Below are positions 1 through 13,400 of a stretch of DNA of 64,000 nt, piece by piece. The DNA lies in assembly GCA_014773175.1 (NCBI GenBank), contig VXCM01000332.1, forward strand, positions 1 to 64,000, written 5' to 3'. The stretch comes from Lucifuga dentata (taxonomy: Eukaryota; Chordata; Actinopteri; Ophidiiformes; Bythitidae). How positions within the stretch are numbered: position 1 is the first letter of the stretch; the number at the start of each line of letters is the position of its first letter. The position numbers and the translations under genes were made by a program. Under the pieces are notes generated by a model, which ran no database searches, was not told the origin of the DNA, and saw only the letters and a list, made by a program, of their open reading frames with translations.

Positions 1-34
<34 letters not shown>

Positions 35-1843
35 ATATATAGATATATATATATCTATATATATGTATGTATTATCAAATTTGTTGAGAACAAGAGAAAA
101 CTGGTAGGCTTTACAGAAAAGTCAACATTTACATAGCAAAAATTTGTTATCCTGTCTAATAAAGGGTTGTTTTTTTTACAGAGCAGATTTTAGGTTCAAA
201 TGGAATTGAATGCTTTAGACTCCAGAGATTTAAAGAAATTCTGAAGTGAAAAAATAATCAGATTAATAACTTAGTGCTGTACACTGTACTTAATGGTGAG
301 ATGCCCAGAATTTTGATGCTTTTCACTCATTTAGCAATAAAAAAGTGAGTCATAAGGTCATATATCTGCATTATCACATATCTCATTATGCTATCTGTTA
401 TGATGATATATTTTTATTGCTACAAATGTATTAACAACATTTAATGATCATTTGGCTTTTATTAGGTATGTAATAAACAGTAGGAATGTGTTTTACCTGT
501 TTTTATTCAGGAAAAGCTTTGTGAGCTTGCATGCTCTTTTTAAGCAGCAGCAGCATGCTTCACAGCAAAACAATTACACAATCAAACCAAATTACAATCA
601 CGCTATTAGTGTTAGCAATTAGCACTTCCACTCTAGCAAATGAGGATGTTTTCCTCAAATATCTTCCTGTGAACATTATGGAAAGTAATCATGGTGGGGG
701 GAGGAAATTGTTTTTATGCTCTTTGTTTTTTTTTCCCCCCAACTAATTTGGAAGTGAAATATGCAAGCTTCCATGTATAAGCCATCTCTCTGAAATCACA
801 CCTGAAGATCAGTTTGTAATCTCTGCATCCAGATGTATTATCAGAATAATGTCATCCAACTTGCATTTACACACATTTTTACTCACGTTAAAAAGCTATC
901 TGGATTCTGCCTGCATTGTTTGTTAGTCTAGTGTTTCCTCCTTGTTTCATGGAAGTGCTTAATCTGTGTTTTTAATAATAACTTTTTTGCATGGCTGTCG
1001 GCATTCCAGGAGCAGACACGCATTTACTGCAAGTCTCAGCTCCTGATTCAAAATAACTTTATTGACAAGAGCAAATGGGAAACTGAGGTGGGGTCTTCGA
1101 CTTGTGCAGATTTTATTTGCATTTACATCTTGCCAGTTTTTGCAGAGATCTGATCACAACACGAGCCAGATCGGACAGCATTCTGATCACAATGTGTTCT
1201 GCTCACGCTTACATATTGCATAAACACATGTTTTTTGTTATCTGGATAACAGGATAATGTATGCAGATAACCTGGTGGAGGACAGAACAATCAGTGAACT
1301 ATTGGGTGTGATATAGATGATAATGACAGATTATGAGTATGAATTTAAAACCATATTGTTCTACATTCTCCCCTTCTAAGAAAATGCCTCTTTAGCCTCT
1401 CCAGGTCACAACAAAGGAAGCAAAATATGTGTTCCATTAATTAAAAATGTCAATTTAGTCAAGATGCACTTAATTATCATGTACTTACAGGAAGTCTTAT
1501 CCAGGAAATCTGTCGGTTTAACATAAAAACTGGACAAAGGATTTGTTTTACCAAATCACTTCCAGCAGTCAGGTCACAGACTTCAGCAGGCTCTCTGACT
1601 CAGTGTTCAGACAATTAGCTAACTGGAAGAAGTGACGGCCAAATTGCAAAGGGACTGAGTGGAAATTCCTGCTCCATGCATCCGGTTTTCTTCGTTTTCA
1701 GATGCAGGGGAAGTTAAGGCAATCTCTTTGGAAAGCTCTGTACATTTTCTGCTTGGGATCCTGTAATGGCATCACTGAGCTTTAATGAGACTGATGAGAT
1801 GATGCAACAAGATGGAAATCACTTTTGCTGGTGTCCTCCCCCC

Positions 1844-1881
<38 letters not shown>

Positions 1882-2093
1882 CACCCCAACCCCTTATCTC
1901 TCTCATCCTCATCAGTAACACCTCTCATCCTCTCCCACAATCAGATGAGGCGTAAGCAGTTGTTTAACAAAATTAAGCCGTCTGTTTTCTTGCCAGACTT
2001 AATCAGGACATTGAGATTCATTCTGAGGTGTTTGTCAGATCAGCGGGGGCGGTTTAATGAACCCGATTTGACCACATGTTTTGTTTTCCTCAG
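1..2093 (+). other. USP43 intron, upstream part
   Basis: No exon recognised. It starts with an (AT)n/(TATG)n tract (1-70) and is AT-rich throughout. A (CA)n microsatellite lies at 1847-1878. I looked for the USP Cys box and QHDALEF-type exons and found none, so these lie further upstream. Confidence 0.7.
1847..1878. repeat. (CA)n microsatellite
   Basis: Sixteen CA units preceded by a C-rich tract, about 215 bases upstream of USP43 exon a. Confidence 0.9.
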
Positions 2094-2186
2094 ATCTTCC
2101 CTGACATGCCCCCACTGTCTGAAACAAAGCAACACCTTTGACCCGTTCCTCTGCATCTCGCTCCCCATCCCTCTTCGCCACACCAG
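2094..2186 (+). CDS. usp43: USP43 exon a (first zinc CPHC pair)
   Basis: Acceptor ttgttttcctcag, donor gtgagc. The exon starts on the third base of an Arg codon and ends after two bases of another (phase 2 in, phase 2 out), giving 31 codons. It reads SSLTCPHCLKQ then the FDPFLCISLPIPLR block, which is the first half of the zinc-binding fingers of the USP fold. The same ORF is open upstream but that stretch is a polypyrimidine tract and microsatellite, so the exon start is set by the acceptor. Confidence 0.93.
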
Positions 2187-5100
2187 GTGAGCATCTTGAC
2201 AATCTATATATACTTTACTTTTTATTTGTCTCTTAACTGATAGCAAATTTCAGCTTGTGAAAATATTCACGATGACACCATGCGTGTGACCAACAAATGA
2301 AAGGCCTCAAAAACAGCATTTTGTTGTTTTTTAGCTTTTTTGTTTTCTGAAAAATATTAACATTTTTGGGACTTTTTAAAATTTAAAAAAAGAAGATGTT
2401 TTATTATTTCTTATAGATAGATATAAAATCATTCATTTTTGGTTCTAGAATAAACTGAAGCAGAATTTTCTAGAATCTTTTGTCTTTTTCAAAGTTTCTA
2501 GAATCAACCATTTTTATAAATAAATAAATGAATAAACAGATAAATAAATAAATTTTTTAAAATGTAGATTTTTCTACTCCACCCCCCCATTTGTAATTGT
2601 TTTTTCTTTAATTTATTTCTATTTTTAAGATTATCTAAGATTAGATTAGATTATATAAATCAAAGTTTGTTTAGTAAAGCATTTTTTACAGTACAGGTTT
2701 TTAGGTATCAGATTAAATTTAATGAAAAGGGAAATTGTAAAAATGACCTGAAACTTCAGAAGGTCGTGGCAGAATTGGATCTTTTACCACATGAAAGTTG
2801 CTTGGACCATAAGATGCAGATGGATTGTGGGTAAATTAATTTGGTTTTCCTTGGATAGAAAGTTAAAAAATCAGGCTCAAATTTATTTATTTTTTGTACC
2901 TTTATATTTATACAAGTGAACATGGAATGAAAGGGCTGGTATTCCAGAGGAAAAGCTGGTGGAAAGGCCTTTCAGCAACCAGGAACAATGTCTGTATTCA
3001 TCTTTACACCACAATACCCACTCGACCTCCACGTCAGGTCGGCGTGGGTCAGCCCATTCAGGAAATCCTGACATTTCCAAGGATGGAGACCCCATTCAGT
3101 CCACGACAAACATTATGTCTTTGGCAGCATTTCAAACACAAACACACAAACCATCACAATACCTTCTGGCTACTGTTTAGGATTTTTGGCTGCTGGCTTT
3201 CACGTGAGGCACACAAACTTGCTTACAGTACACGTTTCTGGGCTTTACCGTGACTTTGAAGTACATAATAGATAGACATGATTTGTTCATGTTGTTCAAA
3301 CTAAATTATATGTTTGCTTCCCACAATCTGCCTTTTCTCCTCGTCATAGAATGTTGGTGAGAAGCTGTGTACTCCCATAACCACACACACATGCACGCAA
3401 AAAACACACTTTCCTTCCCTGCTGCTCACAACTACTCGTGTGATTAAACATAATCACATGATGTCAGCCGCAAGGCTGAAATCAGTTTTCCGACTTTCTC
3501 AGGTTTCAGTTCTTCCATGTAGCACAGTGCAAAGACGACGTTCCTAACCTGTGTTCAGCCCGTTAACGCCCCAGTATAAAACACATGAGACAAAAAGGCC
3601 GGTGAACGCTTCCTAGAACACCATGCACAGTATCAACCTTAAAGGACCGTGCCATTTTACATGTTTGAGCATGTTCAATTTTCATTCATGTAACGTTACT
3701 GACAATCATTTTCCAAAACATACTACTAGAATGGTGAATTAAAAAAATTTCCCTACCTTCCAGACCACCATTGGTTTCAGTTCATTCTGGTACGCTATTA
3801 AAATCAACTTGTTGATACTTGAAACGTTCTTGGGATTGGTAATCCATCATTGTGAACAACACGTATATTCAGGGTTTTTTTAGAAGTTAAATAATTTTAG
3901 TATTTAAGTACAATAAAAAGCGCGGAGTGACTCTATGTCTCCACTGGGGAATACAGTCCCAAACGAAGACCTGCGTTTAGCGAAAAATTTAAACGACCCT
4001 GACTTCATAAGGCTGCGTGACTATTAGAGGCAAACATGGATTTTTAAGGTGGGTGTATCGCTTGAATATTTTATTTTGAAAGATTAAGAGATTTTTAAAA
4101 ATATCAGGAAAGCTGAAATCTGGTTTCATGTTTTGGGAAATGATTGTCAGTAACATAACATGTATGTAAATTGAATATATTAGACTCAAACATGCAAAAT
4201 ATGTGGTATGGTCCTTTAAAGGCTTTTCATGCTACTTTGTGCCTCTAGGTGGCGCTAAATGGTCAGGAGGTGGCTGTTACCAGAGATGGCGGTATACTGA
4301 CTGGAAGCTTGGGCGAAATATGTGTTTGTGTATGTGTTGAAATCAATTGGAAAACCATTTATTAACAGGAATTCTGTCTCTCCTGTGTGAATTTTCCACT
4401 TGATGATAAGCAGGGATATGGGCCACAGTTTCACTTTCACTTCTCTCCATGGAGCACTGACACATTGACAGAGAAAAAGAAAGCTTGAGAGAAAATAAAA
4501 TCCTACCCACTTTCACACCTCGCCACACATGGCCAATCACTGCTTGAAGCGGGTATGGCTGGCGGAATCAGAAAGTTACACATTTTTATTGGATCAGACT
4601 CCCCCAATTTGAAAGGGAGTTTCCACCACCATCTGAGTCTCCCACAGGTACTTCAGTCACGGTTAGAGGAGTTGGTAGTGTTGTTCATTGAGCAATAAAA
4701 AGAAAGCAAAGAAGAGGGAGAAGGGGGTGATACATTCATCCTCTAAATCATGAATTTTTCTCTGTTAGTTCAACAAATGTAGATTTTCGATGTGTTGCTA
4801 CAACAGCAGCAAAAGTAATGAATTAACCAGCCATTAGTTTTTTGATATAAAACAAACAAAAAAAAAGGCCAGGGGAGGTATCAAGAGATAAAAGGCAAAG
4901 TTTGCCTTGGGAGTCGTGCACAAAGAACACAGAAAGAGCCTGAATCACTGAGTCTGGAGCCTTGAAAGAAACTTTTTGCTCTGAAAGCTCTACTATGTAT
5001 GAATTATACTCGGCCTTCAGACATCATATGTCTGTCTCTCAGACTGAATATGTCTGAGATTGGCAGACACTAAACCAAACTGTGGACCTAACTCCAACCA

Positions 5101-5544
5101 TAACCATCTATAAACTACATATAACTATTTCATTGGTCTAAGCTTTTGCAGATTTTTTTTAGTCTGGCAGGCAATCCGTGGGGCAAAAAGTACACTGTAC
5201 ATTCAGTTGCTCTTTTACATGATTTACTGTATGCAGAGAACTGCGTTGAATTCTCTTTTAAGGTTTGCCAAGGCTTGTTGTTGCTGCTTATTTCCTTCCT
5301 TTTAGTTGAATCAGCCTTTGAACAAGCCCATAAAGTTCAGCCAACATCCCTTCTAACTTGGGAAATTGCTTTTAAGAGCCTTGTTTTGACAAACGGCTTG
5401 CTACATTGCGAACATTCAGTGACATTAAATTTAGTTCAGTTACTTCTAAATGGATGCACAGAGGAGGAAAACAGATGGACTGTCTTTTAAAGTATTTTTT
5501 TCATATATCTCTGTGTGAAAAGATCAGCACAGTCACAGCCATGT

Positions 5545-5600
<56 letters not shown>

Positions 5601-8600
5601 NCACACACACACACACACACTGTTACCAAACAACATGACTCTGCGCCCTGCAGTCCAAACGCTGGGCTCTCTCTCCCCTGGATGACTATTGTGTGCAGTA
5701 TTGGGATTGAAGCCTGCTGTATATGCGACATGGATCTGCTGCACATGAATATTCCATCTCAGTAGCTGCAGCCATTAATCAAAGTAATTAGGTACATATC
5801 AATGTTCAACATGTGAGGGTTGTAAACATGTGCTGGAGGTCCCACTGGAGTTTTACCATCTACAGAACTCATTATTAAATGACTAAACACTGTATTGAAG
5901 AAAATCCTACAAAGGCTGTTATTAACTCAAGCAAATAGTAATCATTGTCTCACATTACCGCTGAAATGAAAGCTTTGGTTGAGCGTTCAACACAATAACC
6001 TTCAGAGCTGTGTATCAGTGTTTCGCTTGTTTGCGTTTTATGAAAAGCGTATTCATCATAAACTAAGGATGCCTCCTTGAGCTGTGGCTTATTGATCAGG
6101 GCTGCCTTCACCGTACGTCTCCGGAGACTTGGAGAACCTTGATAATAAGAGGAAGTTTACTGTCTCCCATCCAAGTCAGCGGAATGGAAGTAAACATGTT
6201 TTTTCACACTGGAGATATGACACCATGTTGTTATTTTAGTCGCTGACATTGCTGGAAGCCAAAACAGAAAAGGTTCTGCTGTCATAAAATAAATACACAT
6301 TTTATTCTCATTTTCATATGCTTCCTGTCTTAAGCCAATTAAGCAACAATCGTGTTTATTCAGCGAGCGACAGAATGCTAGTAATTCCAGCTATATGTGG
6401 CTCATTCCATATTTTTGCCTTAATCATAGTATAGATAAAATCAGAAGTAAATGTGACACTACAGCTGTCGAGCCATTGCTACCTGACCTTATGTGTGTAT
6501 ATGTGTGTGTCTCCTCAGTGTGTTGTTACTCAAAGAAGCCATTTTGTCCCAGCACCCCGCTCATGTCAGCACTGCCAAGCAGTCCATATTTTAAAAATGC
6601 AACAGAGATTCCATTATTTCACATACATAAAACGAACTCCTAATGATCTGTTATAAATGTTAAAATGTATTGATTTATTCATGAAAGCCGTCTTTTGTCC
6701 CTTTTGGGCCACAGAGGGGGCTGCGGTCCAAATGTCAGATAAGTCAAAGTCGAGGCTGTTCTGCTCCCAGCGCTCATGGTTTTTGCTTTTAATCTGTTTC
6801 AGGCCTTTGTGTGTGACTCTGGTGTTCAGCACCAAAGGACAGCGGTACCTGCGGGTGGGTGTGGCCGTGCCTCTGTTTGGCTCCGTGGCCGGCTTGAGGA
6901 GGATGGTGGCTGACGAAGGGAAAATTTCTCCAGATCAGGTAAGAAAACCAGCAGTATTGCCACACTAAGTTGGGTTTGCAGATTGTCCTGCTTGTGAGAA
7001 AGTGTGAGAATGTAGAGCAGCAGAGCACGCCCTGGCTTGGCGTATTTGTACGAGAACGGAGAACTGAGGGTGTTAACCTGATCTTTGGCTTGACTCGACT
7101 CACTTTACCAAAATACATTAAGGCGAGGTTGGCTGGGATAATAATGCAACGGTTCAAAGGGTTCAAAGTTAACATTCACAGCAGTATGAGATTTCTAATG
7201 TGTGTGTGTGTGTGTGTGTGTCTCCAGGTTATCCTCACAGAGGTTTACACCACAGGGTTTCGCCGCTCCTTCTTTGATGAGGAAGATCTGACCAGCATCG
7301 CTGAGAATGATGTAATCTACGCCTTCCAGGCTCCGCCCCTCTACATCAGGGGGGGCTCCGCACGAATCTCAGGTAGCAACAGCTGCATGAATGCGTGTTT
7401 TACATCAGTGTAACACACACGTGAACACTGCAAACTGCCTTGATTTAGAAATATGGCAACTCTTTTCAGAAAAAGCATAACGCCAGTTTGTTTATGAATT
7501 TAACTTGACTGTAGTAGTACCTTAAAGCTTTTTACTTTTATGTAATATTTATACAGATCTGTAGGCAAACAAAACAATTATATTAATTTGCTTTGTTTAA
7601 TGAAACCATCAGGGAATGCAGTGTTAGGGCACCCAATGTAAAACATCATGTTGAGCTGTGTAAAAATACATCCCTCCTGAGCAGAGTCTCAGGAGGGATG
7701 TAGTCTCTCAGGTTTATGTTTTTCGATGCGTTCACGTCATCTGATCTAATTTTTAGCAAATTATGTAAGATTTGCAGCCAGAAGCACAGTAATATATAGT
7801 ATTCCCATGCTGCTTTCTTATGGTGTAAACACACAGCTTCTGTTCTGTTGTCTCTCTGACAGCTTTTATGCAGGCAGGAAGTTTCAGTACTGTGTTGAAG
7901 TTCCTCTTCTACCTTGAAAAGTGACTTTTAGCATTTTTAAGTGTTTTAATTTATGTCAGACAATCACCACCCTCAGTGGTGATTGTCTGACATAAAAGGC
8001 CCCTCCCTCCATACCCCTGCACCACCTCATATAGGTCATACTGCTAACAAGTCAGCATTTCTGCATGGTTGTGTTGTGTGAATTAAATAAAGACACCTAA
8101 ATAAGCTTCTGCTGCATTCTGAGGAAGATGAGCTGCAAAAATAAAACATATTCAACATGTTGTAAAGAGAGCACTTAAAACTCTTTGTAGATCACATTAT
8201 CTGTCACACGCTGAATCTGATTGGCTGGCAGAAGTCTCCATATTTTCAGCAAAGTGCTTCCATGCAGACATCTAACATTATCGAACTTTTCTTTTTTTGG
8301 TTCATCGAGTACAACACTCACACACACACATGCCCAAACTCACAATGCCTCTTTTATTTCCTAGAAATGCCTAAAAACGTATGAAGCTGGGCTGTTTGTG
8401 CATTGCTGCAGGTAGACGCGGGACATGGATCTCTACCTAGCAGGTGTCTCTCCTTTCAGGTTCTGGTTAATGTGTTTACAATGGATGAACACGCTCAGAT
8501 CCTGCAGAGTTTCACAGCAAATATTAATGATTTTTTTACAATCAAACCCAGGGACAGAAGGACTCTCTCTCATATGTTAGTGAGCATTTATGGGAGAGCT

Positions 8601-10357
8601 GACCAAGCATTTTCCCAATGAGGGCACGCATGCGTACCTGCATACTGCTTATGTGCAGCCCTGCTAATATTGTACTAGCCTGTTAAAGATGCATCAAAGC
8701 TTTTTGCATGCTGCTAAATCAGCATAATCTCAGCTAAACATTAGCTTTCATTGCATGTTTCTGGGCCTAATTGTTACTTTACAGCAATTCAATGAATGTG
8801 GCCCCTGTCTCAGCATATATTTTGGTCTGCCAGATCCAGATTCTTACTCAGAACCAAGTAGCACCTTTTGATGCACCTCTTATGGAATAAGTATGACACT
8901 GACATTGGTGTATTACTTTTAAAGAAATTGACAAAAATATTGAAACATGCCCTACTTTGCAATGTTAAGAAATCATTAAAAAGAAAATCCTATGTCTGCC
9001 CCTGGAAATGGATTGGTTCTAAATGGGTTCTTTCATAGGCCATGCCCCACCCTTCCACCAAGTTTTGTCAAAACTGCCTCATAACTTTTTGAGATCCTGC
9101 TAACAAGGAAACAAATCAACCACCATCCGTAGCGAATGAAAGCATAAACTCCTTGGAATAATGAAACACACTGTATATTTTGAAGTCTATACGAAGAGCT
9201 CATTTGCAAAAACAGATAAGCTCAATTTTTTATTTTATTTTTTAAAGGCATATTTTTATTGAGTATTCTAAGTAAATCAATCTGTGCGATTTGTGATTTA
9301 TTAATTTATACAGGTTTTTTCTATTTTAACCCAACATCGTTTGATTTATAGTACTGGGAATGCACAATAAAAATAAACATTACTTTTACACAATTTTATC
9401 CAAACAGAGTTATCTGTTTTTTTTTTCAGATGAACTCCTCATACACACTTGAAGAGTTGACATCATGAGATGATCAGCATAATTACACATAATTACATCG
9501 GTACCAAAAGGTTCTTTTACTTAATAGAAAATTACCAACTAAAATCACAAATATTCCAGTGACTTCTCTTAAATTATTGATGACATATTTAAATTATATT
9601 TTTAATGTAGTCAGTAAAAGCAGTTACAAATACAGCACAGAAATGTTCAATACTATTAAAATTAAGTTAGCGCTGAATGAAGAGTGCCATTAAAATATTA
9701 TATATGTGTATTAAATTATTGCTTGTTAGGTTTCCATCCACAACAGTAATCTGTAATGTTTGTAGACTGTCTGGCACCGTAGAAATGGAATCTTTATGTC
9801 TGTACGTATTCTGAAAGGTCCGATCCCTAAGAGACACTTAATCAGGTATCCATTAATGCTCTAATGAGTGTAAAAAGCTTTGTGTTAGATATGATATAAG
9901 ACCTCAGAATAACTCTCACTGTGGTCTCATTAAATCTAAGCATTGTCTCATTAGCATTTTCATGTGCAGCAGCAGCAGAGGTAAGGAAAGGTTATTGCTG
10001 TGGAAGATGTCATGTAATTAAAGCACACGTTAAATGCAGAGAGCAGTTCTCAGACCAGATTCCTCACCACAGAGTCCATACTCTTCATCGTGTGAGCAAT
10101 TAGAGGAAAAAAATGTGTGAAATCTGTGGGGAGCACTATTTTATTTTGCTTTTATTTTGCGGTTGAGGTCAATTTCATTTCCATTTTTACTCGTGACACA
10201 CTTGATTGAAATTCACTGGCAGCCATTCAGTGAAATGGGTCTGATTTTACACCTTTGGGCCAGGAGCTTTTACAGAGAAGGTTAGGTTAGCTCTACTCCT
10301 GTCCTAGAATTTAAAAAAAATCTCTTCTATTGAACATACCACCTCTCCTCTATACAC

Positions 10358-10408
<51 letters not shown>

Positions 10409-13400
10409 NCTGGAATTTTTTTTTTTTTTGTTTGTTTGTTTGTTTTGTCAGCAATTGAAGCTATTTCGCAATTGTTTTATATCTTGGAAGACCCTCTTTA
10501 TGAGAACATCAGCCAGTTATTGAGTTATAGATTTTCAAACCTAATGTGTAATTGTGTAAGATGAGTCCAGTAACAGACCTGAGACGTTCAGGGAAACTCT
10601 GACATCTGAGATTTATTGAGTATGTTTTAATGACAAAATGTCACTGACTAAAAGCTAGCATTTCTTGTGAACCTTACGTTGTGTAAATGTGCAAATTTTT
10701 TTCTCTAAGTTTAACAACATGAGAAAATAGCAGCTTTAAATGATTAACAGACTGTTTTGCCATAGTTTGACATGTATGTCTCCTTGGTGAAGGGAGGACA
10801 GCAGACATGATATATATTGTGTGTGACTGGCCTAGTAATTAAGTTTTACATTAACTAGCAGCATTAGACACCAGTGTCTTATTTGAATCTGTGTGAGTAT
10901 GTGTGTGAGAGGGAGTGTGTGTTTTCTGTGTGGCATTTGACAGGAAGCACAACATTACTGTCAGGAACACTGGTGCCAAGACTGTGAGTTGACACTGACC
11001 TCAGTGCACCGCAGCATAGGCTGGGCAAAACTGAAAAGCAGGATTTTTGAGGACAGAGACATCAAGATCAACACCAAGCCTCTGGTTTATAAAACAATAG
11101 TCCTCCAGTCTTTGTTATATGGAGCAGAGACACGGAAAACACACAGTAGACAGATAAATCCCTTAAAGTTTATCAGAGATGCCTCCAAAAGACACTTAAA
11201 GGACCATACTGGTGATTGTGCATGTTTGAGCTTAATATATTCAATTTTCATACATGTTAAGTTATTGACAATCATTTCCCAAAGGATAAAACTGTATTTC
11301 AGCTTTCCTGATATTTTGCAAAATTTCTTAATCTTTCAAAATCAAATATTCAAGCGATACACCCACCTTAAAAATTGATGTTTCACCTGCTAATAGTTAC
11401 TCAGCCTTATGAAGTCACAGTGGTTTAAATTTTTCAATAAACACAGGTCTCCTTTTGGGACTATATTCCCCGGTGGAGACATACATTCATGCCACGCTTT
11501 TTATTACGCTTAAACGCTAAAATTATGTAACTTCGGGAAAAAAAACCTGAATATATGTCTTGTTTGCAATGATGGATTATCTATCCCAAGAACGTTTCAA
11601 GTATCAGCAAGTTGATTCTAATAGCATACCAGAATGAACTGAAACTAATGGTGGTCTGGAAATTGGGAAAAAAATATTTTTAATTTACTGTCCTAAACAA
11701 CTCCTTTATGGCCAACTCAAGGATGGAAACCCCATAGCGCAAAAAAAAAAAAAAANAAAAAAAAAAAAAAAACAAACAAAAAAAAACACTACAAAGATAA
11801 CATCAAAACCTATCTGAGGATGTGCAGCATCAGCCAGAATGGATGGGAGGATGTAGCACGGGACAGAGCGAACTGGAGAAGGACTGTGTGAGGGGACCGC
11901 ACAGCTCAAAATAGACTTCCACTGTGCCACTGAGACCAAACAACTTCAAGGAAAGGAGAGACTCGGAAAGGCCAAACCAGCCACATCCCCAATAACTTCA
12001 TCAACCCACACCTGCCCACACTGTAAGAGGATCTGTGCTTCACAGATTGGCCTCTTCAGCCATCATCCACGAGTGACCAGAGCAATCATGAGGAGGAGAA
12101 TCATACTAGATTTACTAGTGATTGCAGATTGTGCCAAAGATGGTTGAATATGTATCATCTGCCAAAGAATATTGGGAAATAGATTATTGGCTTTTCCCAG
12201 TTAAGTATCATTTCATTCTTTTATCTCCATTACAAACACAAAACAGGTTTCTCCTGCTATTCTTGTCTCTCCTAGTTTCCAGTAAAATGAGATTATCTCT
12301 GATCATTTGGGTTCATTGAATTTAAACAGACTTTTCTGAGGTGTTTTATCTGTTGTGTGATGAGTTTTCACCTGCTGAGGCTTCCAGTAAACATTAGAAC
12401 ATAAAAAATTGATTGTTGCAATTGCTGAGTCCCAATTGTAAATAGACGCTTCTAAATGGACACAGTAGGTCAGTTGATCGGATCCTCTAAGTAGGTCAGT
12501 GTGAAGCTTTGGCAGGGAGGCGGTGTGGAGAAATCACTTATATGTTCGTTAGTGTTTGCCACAGCCTAAATTCAAAAGATTCTCGAAACATTTCAGCCTG
12601 ACAGCAGGATTTTTGTGCCTCAGTTACAGCTAAATCTCATCCAAGACAGAAAGATATTCAGTCATTATTTTATTTAGAAAATGATACACATATGAAATTA
12701 TATACATTCCAAAATAAGAACAATGCCTCAAAAATGTAAATTAGATTTTTTTTTTTTTTTTTTTTNTTTTTTTTTTTTTTTTTTTATCTTTGTCAGGCTG
12801 ACACTTTTAGATTATTTTTAGATGATTACTGCTTGCATGAAATAGGCGACGCAACATGAAAAACAACTTCAGGCGACCCTCAGGGCCGGAACATTTACAC
12901 TGACACCGCCTAGACAGAAACAAAAAAGTGTGACAGTGACTTATTTACTCAATCCATGAGAAAAATTCCAAATGAATGACATTTACTCAGTCACACTATG
13001 GCAGTTGCAATGTTCCAAATAAACAATGTAATTAGGGTCGGCCAATAGAGTGTTTCTCAATTCTGGTCCTCAGGAGCCACCAGCCCTGCAGATTTTTCAT
13101 CCCTCCATGTCAACCCACCCCTGATTAGCTAAATTAGGTGTGTTTAACCATCAAGATCTGGTGACACCAAGTCATCAATCATCAAGTGAACACATAGCTA
13201 ATGAGCTATCATTATATTATATGGTTTGGAGCACATCAGTAAATCATAGCCTTTTTATGTAAATTAAGTTGTAAGTTATGGTTCCTGCAACCTCTGAGAT
13301 AAGAGAGGTATTATAAATTCATTGCATGTCAAACTGTGCGAGATAGAGTGAAATCTCGCTGAAAATCTTTGTCAGTTTGATGCATGTCAGATTGGTGATG

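Larger units (their letters stand above)
2187..6802 (+). other. USP43 intron after exon a
   Basis: Contains a TTAA-flanked long-TIR element (3639-4219), a CTCF-like motif just beyond it and a long (CA)n tract (5548-5620). No coding exon or RNA gene seen. Confidence 0.7.

Noticed and set aside
1..70. (AT)n tract as an origin or promoter
   Set aside because: A plain AT microsatellite at the window edge, with nothing else to support a function.
6789..7413. Minus-strand 128-codon and plus-strand 147-codon ORFs
   Set aside because: Both overlap USP43 exons b and c. The plus-strand one only gains meaning within the exon at 7228-7372.
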